Source: Acidimicrobiaceae bacterium
Lineage (GTDB): Bacteria; Actinomycetota; Acidimicrobiia; Acidimicrobiales; RAAP-2
Reading direction: 5' to 3'
DNA length: 36,277 nt
NCBI GenBank assembly: GCA_003141815.1
Contig: PLNQ01000139.1
Coordinates: 1-36,277, forward strand
Each line of letters opens with the position of its first letter. Position 1 is the stretch's first letter. This document shows positions 30,756-36,277 of the stretch, piece after piece. The notes under the pieces are model-generated. The model was not told the origin of the DNA and did not search any database. It worked only from the letters and a program-made list of their open reading frames with translations. The position numbers and the translations under genes were made by a program.

Positions 30756-32138
30756 GTGAAACCTCGACAGGTCAAAGTAACGGTATCTGCACCGACCGAA
30801 TACCCGGACCGCAACATGCCCTACGTCGTCCGCTGGCGATTGAACGGACATGGATACTGGCGAAGTTTTTCGACCAAACGAGGGGCCAATGGCGCCGAGG
30901 CTTTCCACGCGAAGATGAAGGTCGCAATGTTCAACGAACCAAGCTGGGATTCGAGAACTGGACTCCCCACTTCCATGAGTCCTTCGAGCGAACTCAATCT
31001 GGCCGAGTACTGCCGTTCATTCATCCAGGATCAGTGGCGACGTCTTTCGCCATCAACGCGCAGGAGTTATGTGGAAGCCTTGACGTCGTTCGTGTTCAAC
31101 TGCACGCGCAGTGCAGCACGGCTGCCCGTATATGAGTGGCGCCAGATTCTGGCATCGTGGATGACGCCTCGATTCAGTCATGTTGTCGGCGGTGATACAC
31201 CGGATTGGGCTTGGACAGATGATCCACTACCTCGGGGCCTTCAGGCTTGGGTGTCCAAGAATTCTCCGCTCTTAACTGAACTGGATCGAAAGACACTCTA
31301 CGAAACAGACCGCCGCATGCGTCTTCGTCCAGACGGAGTGACGCTCTATGCGCCCAGCACTCAGAGCCGCCTCATCACGGTAGCCAAGACTGCGCTCTCA
31401 ACGGCCGAACAAAAGGGTCTCATTGATGCCGTGCCGTGGCCTCGTCGCGAGAGCGGTGCGACGGCAAAGAGCGACCGCAAGGCTTCTCTCGATACTCGAG
31501 ATGAGGCAGTACCAAGCGTTGCGCAGTTACGGGCGATTCTCGATGCAATCCCCTCTCATCAGCCTTCTAGCCACCTGTACCGTGCACTCTCGGCCGTCTG
31601 CGGGTTCGCGGAATTGCGACCTGGCGAGGCGGTCGTTCTCCGAGTCGAGGATCTCACGCTTCCAGACAGTGGTTGGGGTGCGATTCGTATCACTCGAGCA
31701 TGGTCCGCCACCGACAATTCAAAGTGGAGTATCGACCAAGAGGCCATTGCCGGACCGAAGACGGAACGTAGCCTTCGCACCGTCCCGATTCCACCGATCC
31801 TCGTCGAGATCCTTGTTGACTGGATGAAACGCCGCGAGATAACGCACGGACCGCTGTTCCTCTCGCAGTCAGGCTCACGTCCCACGCAAAGTAACTGGGG
31901 TCGCGCTCTACGTCGCGCCAGTCACCTTGTCGGGCGGCAATACCCGTTGAGCCCTTACGGTCTCCGACGCACCAACGCATCCCACCTCGTCCAAGTGATT
32001 CCCATCGCTGAAGCGGCTGCGAGACTGGGACACTCAGTTGACATCCTCACGAAGCACTTCGTCAAGCGAGTTGCCGGCCAAGAATCACTGTCGAACCAGA
32101 TACTCGATCAGTTCTACGACTCTGGTTATCGAATCTGA
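30756..32138 (+). CDS. int: Tyrosine recombinase (integrase) lacking the catalytic Tyr
   Basis: A 460-aa phage-type integrase. It has an N-terminal arm-binding region (PYVVRWRLNGHGYWRSFSTK), a core-binding domain at about residues 85-215 and a catalytic domain at about 260-445. Catalytic residues seen are Arg288 (ELRPGE), Lys335 (GPKTERS), Arg404 (PYGLRR) and His426 (LGHSV). The nucleophilic Tyr, expected nine residues after the His as in VYAK of relatives, is Phe435 (KHFVK; codon TTC 32058-32060). Tyr401 in place of the first box-II His is common in this subfamily. A 6-bp hairpin (30739-30755) abuts the GTG start and could limit translation. Confidence 0.88.
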   Translation: MKPRQVKVTVSAPTEYPDRNMPYVVRWRLNGHGYWRSFSTKRGANGAEAFHAKMKVAMFNEPSWDSRTGLPTSMSPSSELNLAEYCRSFIQDQWRRLSPSTRRSYVEALTSFVFNCTRSAARLPVYEWRQILASWMTPRFSHVVGGDTPDWAWTDDPLPRGLQAWVSKNSPLLTELDRKTLYETDRRMRLRPDGVTLYAPSTQSRLITVAKTALSTAEQKGLIDAVPWPRRESGATAKSDRKASLDTRDEAVPSVAQLRAILDAIPSHQPSSHLYRALSAVCGFAELRPGEAVVLRVEDLTLPDSGWGAIRITRAWSATDNSKWSIDQEAIAGPKTERSLRTVPIPPILVEILVDWMKRREITHGPLFLSQSGSRPTQSNWGRALRRASHLVGRQYPLSPYGLRRTNASHLVQVIPIAEAAARLGHSVDILTKHFVKRVAGQESLSNQILDQFYDSGYRI

Positions 32139-32377
32139 GCCATACTTTCAAGCCACTCGTCAAGAGCAGCGCGGCGTATGCGGAGCTGACCATTCGGAAG
32201 CTTCACAAAGGAAATGTGACCCGATCTGCGCCAACCATCGAGTGTGGAACGACTTACGCGGAGGTGCTGCATCGCTTGTGCATAGTCCAGCCACACGTGA
32301 ATGCGCGAGTCGCGAGCCTGATATGTCCAGTTCTCGTTCGGCAAATCTTCGTTCGTGACATCGGTTGACTTTCTCAT
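32126..32377 (-). CDS. Excisionase-like helix-turn-helix protein
   Basis: An 83-aa DNA-binding protein with a MerR/HTH_17-type winged helix: DYAQAMQHLRVSRSTLDGWR, then RSGHISFVKLPNGQLRIRRAALDEWLESM. This is the layout of excisionase (Xis)-type proteins, which bend attachment-site DNA and direct the recombinase to excise. ATG 32377 follows GGGAGCGAT; the frame is open to 32422. The gene is convergent with the integrase and overlaps its 3' end by 13 nt, so antisense interference between the two is possible. A repressor role is an alternative. Confidence 0.78.
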   Translation of the reverse strand: MRKSTDVTNEDLPNENWTYQARDSRIHVWLDYAQAMQHLRVSRSTLDGWRRSGHISFVKLPNGQLRIRRAALDEWLESMAQIR

Positions 32378-32721
32378 ATCGCTCCCTACCAGAAGACGAG
32401 GTTTTCGACTTCTACTTAACAAGCCAATTTCAGAAGCCGATTGGGGACACGAAAGTGGCGATGATCTTGAGAAATGTGATCAGTGGACGTTGAGAGACGT
32501 TGATGGATCTTCGGATCGAACCTATGAGGCCTTCGGGCTGCCGGGCGCTACGCGCCCGACGCCCAGTCAAGGCGGGCTGATGAAGGCTTGAAGTCGGGGC
32601 GTTACGTAACTCTTCTATACGTTCTTCAAGTGAGCGTCCTGCTTCCAAGCCATTAAGTGATTTCCGGCACTTCGAGTCGTTGACACGTCGATCACCGGTT
32701 TGCATCTGCCACAATTTAGTA
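32378..32721. other. Divergent intergenic region of the element
   Basis: About 340 nt between the excisionase-like and cargo genes. It contains a perfect 7-bp stem CGGGCGC/GCGCCCG with a 3-nt loop (32542-32558) and a TTGACA at 32680-32685, a possible -35 for the cargo gene with no convincing -10. A minus-strand open frame (32430-32714) has no recognisable motif and is not called. Confidence 0.4.
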
Positions 32722-34545
32722 ATGAACGACGGGCTTTCATTCGAGCAGCTTTTGGCAATGGCCGAATCTGGAGACGGCGAGGCGATGGAAGAACTCGCGA
32801 AGCGGTACGCGGATCGCGAGGACGCGGAGACAGCCGAACTTTGGTATAGAAAAGCTTCCGAGTCGGGGGTCGTCCGAGCAATGAACCGACTCGGTGATTT
32901 GTTGGAGGAACGAGAAGATCTTGAGGCAGCAGAAGAGTGGTTTGGGAAGGGGGCGTTGCTCGGCGACGCGTATTCAATGTTCAGTTTTGGTTTTCGTCTC
33001 GCTCAGCGTGGCGACACTGCAGACGCTGAGTACTGGTATCGAAAGAGCGTAGAGCTTGGAGAAGTGGGCGCAATGTACCAACTCGGATACTTGCTTGAGA
33101 CTCAAGAAAACTTGGAAGATGCCGAGAAATGGTATCGGCGAGCAGCGGAACTCGGCAGCACTTACGCAATGGGAGGTCTTGGCACATTGCTGAAACGTCG
33201 AGGCGACCTCGAGCAAGCAGAAGAGTGGTATCGAAAGGGCGCAGAGCTTGGCGAAGAGGACGCAATGGGCCAACTCGGATACTTGCGTGAGGCTCAAGGC
33301 GACTTGGAGGGTGCCGAGAAGTGGTATCGGCGAGCAGCGGAACTCGACAGCACTTACGCAATGGGATGCCTTGGCACATTGCTGAGACGTCGCGGAGACC
33401 TTGAGCAAGCAGAAGAGTGGTATCGAAAAGCAGTGCTGAATGGTCGCACTTATTCGATGAATAGCTTGGGCATGCTACTGCGCGACAAAGGCAATCTTGA
33501 AGAAGCCGAGGAGTGGTTCTTAAAGGGAGCAAATGTCGGAGAGGTTGATGCGATCAACACCCTGGCCTACACGCTGAATAACAGAGGCGAAGTGCAGAAG
33601 GCGGAAGAATGGACCCGTAAGGCCACCGAACAAGACAGTGACTACGCATGGAACTTTTTGGGCAACGCGCTGGAGGCTCGCGGTGAACTCGCTGAAGCGG
33701 AGAGGTGTTTTCATAGGGCAGTCGAAGCGGGTTACAAGGATTCTCTCCTTGCGTTGGGCCGTATGAGTCAGATTCGAAGAGAAATGGTGGAGTCGGAACT
33801 TTGGTATCGCCGTGCCGCTGGGGAGGAAGTGAGTGGCGCAGAAAGCGCGCTTAAGAGTCTTGAGCTAGCCGTCAGATCGGCTGAGATGATGGACGCCATC
33901 ACGTTCGATACGTTCGGGTGGACGCCCACTGTGAACGAAGAGAACCTTCGGGCCTGGCGGGGAGACCACGCGACGCTAGTCGAGAGGAATATTGCCACCG
34001 ACTTCGACTTCACCTCGTATGACGAGGAAGAATTGCGGGCCGAATTTGGTGACTTCATGGAGCAGATAAATTCCCCTTCCTTCGATGTCGGCGACCTCGA
34101 GATACCAGAGGAGTTCGGGAAACTTGACACCGAGCACTTTCCGAAACAGTCGAGTCTGCTCGAACTCGAACGATTTGAACTAAATAACGCCAAATGCTTG
34201 TTTACGATCACTCGGCATCGGATGCAAGAAGTGATTCATTATGCGAGCGCAACGATGATTTGTTTTGCCGAGTGCTTCTGGTTGCTGGGAATCGAACTGG
34301 ATGAGCAAGAGTTGGTGGGCGCCCGTGAGGCCGCAGTTGCTCGGTTTGAGATCGACGCAAGAGATTCGGGCTTACCCGAGAGCGGTGGATCTGATCCCTA
34401 CGACTCGAAGTGGGATGGTTTGATTCCCATCGAGGACGACCCACTGACACGCATACGTCAGTTGACGAAGATTCTTCTCAAATCACTCGCACTTGGCGAA
34501 ACCGCACGACGACTAGAGGCATTAGAAGGCGACGATGACGAATAG
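32722..34545 (+). CDS. Sel1/TPR-type repeat protein, element cargo
   Basis: A 607-aa soluble, acidic protein. Residues about 20-385 contain 11 helical repeats with a 32-residue period and consensus GDLEQAEEWYRKGAELG-x2-AM-x2-LG-x-LL, the Sel1-like/TPR form common in actinobacteria, which usually scaffolds protein contacts. Residues about 390-607 form a separate domain without repeats (FDTFGWTPTVNEENLRAWRGDH; HYASATMICFAECFWLLGIEL; DDPLTRIRQLTKILLKSLALGE) that I do not recognise. No signal peptide or enzyme motif is seen. ATG 32722 begins the conserved part but lacks a Shine-Dalgarno; the frame is open to 32680. As the only cargo it may give the host or element a selective function, unknown here. 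Confidence 0.8.
   Translation: MNDGLSFEQLLAMAESGDGEAMEELAKRYADREDAETAELWYRKASESGVVRAMNRLGDLLEEREDLEAAEEWFGKGALLGDAYSMFSFGFRLAQRGDTADAEYWYRKSVELGEVGAMYQLGYLLETQENLEDAEKWYRRAAELGSTYAMGGLGTLLKRRGDLEQAEEWYRKGAELGEEDAMGQLGYLREAQGDLEGAEKWYRRAAELDSTYAMGCLGTLLRRRGDLEQAEEWYRKAVLNGRTYSMNSLGMLLRDKGNLEEAEEWFLKGANVGEVDAINTLAYTLNNRGEVQKAEEWTRKATEQDSDYAWNFLGNALEARGELAEAERCFHRAVEAGYKDSLLALGRMSQIRREMVESELWYRRAAGEEVSGAESALKSLELAVRSAEMMDAITFDTFGWTPTVNEENLRAWRGDHATLVERNIATDFDFTSYDEEELRAEFGDFMEQINSPSFDVGDLEIPEEFGKLDTEHFPKQSSLLELERFELNNAKCLFTITRHRMQEVIHYASATMICFAECFWLLGIELDEQELVGAREAAVARFEIDARDSGLPESGGSDPYDSKWDGLIPIEDDPLTRIRQLTKILLKSLALGETARRLEALEGDDDE
33111..33428 (+). repeat. Internal two-repeat duplication in the cargo gene
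   Basis: Bases 33111-33236 and 33303-33428 are about 92% identical (10 differences in 126), offset by 192 bp, which is 64 codons or two 32-residue repeats. Other repeats in the gene are far more diverged. This shows a fairly recent tandem duplication of a two-repeat unit. Confidence 0.8.
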
Positions 34546-34657
34546 CGATTTAGGATCTCCGACACCAGTCATGATCCGCACACTCAAGTCGCCAATGCGA
34601 GGTTGCGGACATGTTGCGTCTGGTCTCCGACATGAACTCGCACTCACTACTAAAGCC

Positions 34658-34676
34658 AGCACAACCTCAGCACAAC
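34658..34676 (+). repeat. Right arm-type repeat
   Basis: Exact second copy of the 19-bp sequence at 30652-30670, in the same orientation, 130 bp inside the right core repeat. The 34546-34806 stretch otherwise holds no gene. Confidence 0.6.
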
Positions 34677-34806
34677 ATTTGTAAAGAACGGTGGCGAATG
34701 GTAAAGAATAATTGATACTCTAAACTTTCGGTGAAGTACCGCTTCATCAGAAGTTTTGGCTAAATAAACGGGATAGGGCCTCGACTCACAAAGGGTGCCA
34801 GAACGA

Positions 34807-34840
34807 TTTAGGAAACCGATGCTCTATCCCCTGAGCTACG
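34807..34840. repeat. Right attachment repeat
   Basis: Exact copy of 30569-30602 in direct orientation. It marks the right end of the integrated element and is part of the stranded tRNA half. Confidence 0.88.
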
Positions 34841-34845
34841 GGAGC
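34807..34845 (-). pseudogene. Stranded 5' half of the original tRNA-Arg gene
   Basis: Reading on the minus strand, GCTCCCG-TA-GCTC...GAGC and on to the anticodon loop form the 5' half of tRNA-Arg. Its acceptor strand GCTCCCG pairs fully (one G-U) with the CGGGGGC 3' strand at 30536 onward, as the element-supplied GCCCTCG also does. This indicates that it is the chromosomal 5' half displaced by integration. It has no 3' half here. Confidence 0.8.
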
Positions 34846-34861
34846 CACAGCCCCTTGCTCC

Positions 34862-34890
34862 ATTCTTTCGACAGGGTGCAAAAATGGCAA
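34862..34890 (-). promoter_or_regulatory. Orphaned tRNA-Arg promoter
   Basis: On the minus strand TTGCCA (34890-34885), a 17-nt spacer and AAGAAT (34867-34862) lie 16 nt before the 5' end of the stranded tRNA half. The spacing suits a tRNA promoter with a short processed leader. If active it now transcribes into the element, antisense to the cargo gene. Confidence 0.5.
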
Positions 34891-35096
34891 CAAGACGGTC
34901 TTATGGTGCAGGCTGACTCGTCGAGCGCCCTGCTGGTAGCGGGAATTGGATGTATAGATACGTCGAAGCCAATGATCCAGCCAAAGGCCACAACGCGCTC
35001 AGCGTCGGCATAATGTTGACAAGTTCTGTGACGCCCCCGAGCATCTACGTGTCAGTTCGCGGCATTCACGGGTGTCGAAGTTGGCCTTTCACCTGA
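34891..35096. other. Gene-free chromosomal stretch
   Basis: About 200 nt between the element junction region and arsC. No credible gene, hairpin or RNA is seen; the small plus-strand open frame crossing the tRNA remnant has no coding support. Confidence 0.4.
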
Positions 35097-35507
35097 CTAG
35101 GACTCGGCCTTCAAGAGGTCGGCGATCAAGGTTCGAACGCGTTTTTCAATGTCATCACGAATTGGACGGACGTCGTCGATTACTTTGCCAGCCGGGTCGG
35201 TCAACTCCCAGTCGAGGTACCGTTTACCGAGGTACACGGGACAAGCGTCGCCGCAGCCCATAGTGACGACGACGTCGGCGCTTCGGCCCATTTCGTCGGT
35301 CAACTTGCGCGGAGTCTCGCTGGATATGTCGATACCCTTCTCCAGCATCGCGGCCACTACTGCGGAATTCAAAGTCTCTCCCGGAGCGGAACCAGCCGAG
35401 TGAATTACTACGCGATCGCCGCCGATCTCGCGGGCGAACGCGGCGGCCATCTGCGATCTCCCAGCATTGTGCACGCACAGAAAAAGAATTCCGGGACGGA
35501 TGTTCAT
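35097..35507 (-). CDS. arsC: Arsenate reductase, thioredoxin-coupled LMW phosphatase type
   Basis: A 136-aa cytosolic enzyme that reduces arsenate to arsenite. The low-molecular-weight phosphatase loop CVHNAGRSQM (Cys-x5-Arg) is near residues 12-21, and the second redox region has MGCGDACPVY with two further Cys, as in thioredoxin- or mycothiol-linked ArsC. The C-terminal DWELTDPAGK and the DDVRPIRDDIEKRV helix also fit. ATG 35507 follows GAGGTGGC and overlaps the acr3 stop codon as ATGA, so the two form an operon. The fused reductase at 19349-20554 could in principle supply electrons, which is inference. Confidence 0.9.
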   Translation of the reverse strand: MNIRPGILFLCVHNAGRSQMAAAFAREIGGDRVVIHSAGSAPGETLNSAVVAAMLEKGIDISSETPRKLTDEMGRSADVVVTMGCGDACPVYLGKRYLDWELTDPAGKVIDDVRPIRDDIEKRVRTLIADLLKAES

Positions 35508-36277
35508 GAAGCCACCTCGACGGCGGTATCCGAAGCGTAAAATTGACGCTTCGCCCACAGCGATACATAGACCAGCCCAACGAGTACTGGCACCTCAATG
35601 AGAGGTCCGACCACGCCGGCCAACGCTTCGCCACTCGTAACTCCAAAGACACCAATGGCAACGGCAATTGCTAGTTCGAAGTTATTGCCCGCAGCCGTAA
35701 AGGCCAAGGTTGTGGTCCGGTCATAGGGAAGGCCAAGTGCTCTCCCGAGTGCGAATGACCCGAACCACATGATCGCGAAATAGCACAGCAGCGGCACGGC
35801 AATACGCGCCACGTCGCCAGGACGTGCGGTGATGGTGTGACCCTGAAGAGCGAAGAGGATAACGATGGTGAATAGCAAGCCGTAGAGAGCGAAGGGGCCA
35901 AGGCGCGGCAACAGTTTGGTTTCATACCACTCTCGACCGCGCTGACGTTCACCGAGTGTGCGCGTGAGATAGCCCGCAACGAGTGGTATTCCCAGGAAAA
36001 TGGCAACGGTTTCGGCAATTCGACCAATGGAAAGATGCAGGCCCACCGTGCTGAGTCCGAGCCATTCTGGAAGCACCTTCAGATAGAAGTAGCCGAGGAG
36101 GGCGAAAGCGACGATCTGAAACAACGAGTTGATCGCTACGAGAACGGCCGCCGCCTCGCGGTTACCACCCGACAAATCATTCCAAATCAGCACCATGGCG
36201 ATGCAACGTGCGAGGCCAACGATTATGAGACCCGTCCGGTAGGTCGGTAGGTCGGGCAACAGCAACCAAGCCAGGGT
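35504..36277 (-). CDS. acr3: Arsenite efflux transporter Acr3, N-terminus outside window
   Basis: C-terminal 257 residues of an Acr3-type arsenite exporter of the BART superfamily. The conserved GLIIVGLARCIAMVLIWNDL with its essential Cys is present, as are GIPLVAGYLTR and TLAFTAAGNNFELAIAVAIG. About seven membrane helices are seen. Relatives start roughly 110 residues earlier, and the frame is open to the window end, so the gene is cut by the window and not truncated in nature. It pumps out the arsenite made by ArsC, which follows it. Confidence 0.92.
   Translation of the reverse strand, partial: TLAWLLLPDLPTYRTGLIIVGLARCIAMVLIWNDLSGGNREAAAVLVAINSLFQIVAFALLGYFYLKVLPEWLGLSTVGLHLSIGRIAETVAIFLGIPLVAGYLTRTLGERQRGREWYETKLLPRLGPFALYGLLFTIVILFALQGHTITARPGDVARIAVPLLCYFAIMWFGSFALGRALGLPYDRTTTLAFTAAGNNFELAIAVAIGVFGVTSGEALAGVVGPLIEVPVLVGLVYVSLWAKRQFYASDTAVEVAS

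Larger units (their letters stand above)
30569..34840. mobile_element. Integrative element in the 5' half of tRNA-Arg(CCT)
   Basis: A 4.27-kb element bounded by perfect 34-bp direct repeats. It encodes a tyrosine recombinase next to the left end, an excisionase-like protein convergent with it, and one cargo gene of the Sel1/TPR type. Matching arm-type repeats lie 49 bp inside the left core and 130 bp inside the right core. Base composition is visibly more AT-rich than the flanks. There are no replication, capsid or conjugation genes. The element lies on the 5' side of the tRNA, the reverse of most tRNA-integrating elements. Confidence 0.85.

Noticed and set aside
32542-32558. Short GC-rich hairpin as a CRISPR or REP unit
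   Set aside because: A single copy with no regular spacing; no CRISPR array or cas gene is present in the window.
32430-32714. 94-aa minus-strand ORF between the excisionase-like and cargo genes
   Set aside because: Crosses a GC-rich hairpin, has no ribosome site and has arginine-rich low-information composition typical of a shadow frame.
32980-33532. Long minus-strand frames opposite the Sel1-type gene
   Set aside because: They mirror the codon periodicity of the repeat protein and encode repetitive Leu/Arg-rich sequence.
34795-35013. 72-aa plus-strand ORF over the right attachment site
   Set aside because: Its first part is the antisense of the tRNA remnant and the rest has no coding signs.

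Overview
The window looks like chromosome of a fairly high-GC actinobacterium, possibly an Acidimicrobiia-type lineage. The supporting signs are two probable F420/FMN-linked enzymes (a luciferase-like oxidoreductase and a Ddn-like deazaflavin reductase), a mycoredoxin-like CPDC domain, apparently leaderless promoters placed 6 nt before the start codon, and a secreted PstS carrying a Cys-pair module after its signal peptide. The taxonomic placement is inference; no rRNA marker is present.

Layout. 1-3.4 kb: pstS-pstC-pstA phosphate uptake operon on the minus strand, with a PHO-box-like direct repeat upstream; pstB should lie just left of the window. 3.4-4.9 kb: small zinc-ribbon protein, thymidine kinase and a TrmO/TsaA-type tRNA methyltransferase. 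5.0-11.7 kb: a plus-strand operon of a proline-iminopeptidase-like hydrolase followed by a complete peptide ABC transporter (binding protein, DppC, DppB, DppD, DppF). A perfect 17-bp hairpin lies in the first codons of dppC. 11.7-18.5 kb: PfkB-type sugar kinase, NCS1 nucleobase transporter, PiT phosphate transporter with a small membrane partner, 6-phosphofructokinase, DUF3054-like membrane protein, BcrC/PAP2 phosphatase and an SRPBCC protein. 18.5-23.2 kb: S51-type peptidase, a glutaredoxin-thioredoxin reductase fusion, a DHFR-like reductase, a membrane protein possibly coupled to a 42-aa upstream ORF, a small PH-like protein with an apparent ATA start, and a secreted lipoprotein-fold-like protein. 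23.2-28.4 kb: a frameshifted fragment of a luciferase-like gene, a CHAD (polyphosphate-binding) protein, then the intact luciferase-like gene in an operon with a hydantoinase/dihydropyrimidinase and a carbamoyl amidase. 28.5-30.4 kb: Ddn-like reductase, an OB-fold-like anchored protein with a possible ATT start, a secreted protein, and a long UUCG-capped terminator.

The most interesting region is 30.5-34.9 kb. An integrative element of about 4.27 kb sits in a tRNA-Arg(CCT) gene. It is flanked by a perfect 34-bp direct repeat and carries matching arm-type repeats at each end, a tyrosine recombinase, an excisionase-like protein and one cargo gene, an 11-repeat Sel1/TPR-type protein with an unrecognised C-terminal domain. 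The repeat covers the 5' half of the tRNA, not the usual 3' half. The element therefore replaced the 5' half and promoter of the tRNA, and the original 5' half with a good promoter is stranded at the far end. The recombinase has Phe where the catalytic Tyr is expected.

The right edge (35.1-36.3 kb) holds arsC and the truncated acr3 of an arsenic resistance operon. Recurrent themes are phosphate handling (Pst, PiT, CHAD, BcrC), peptide uptake and hydrolysis, and reductive pyrimidine/hydantoin breakdown.
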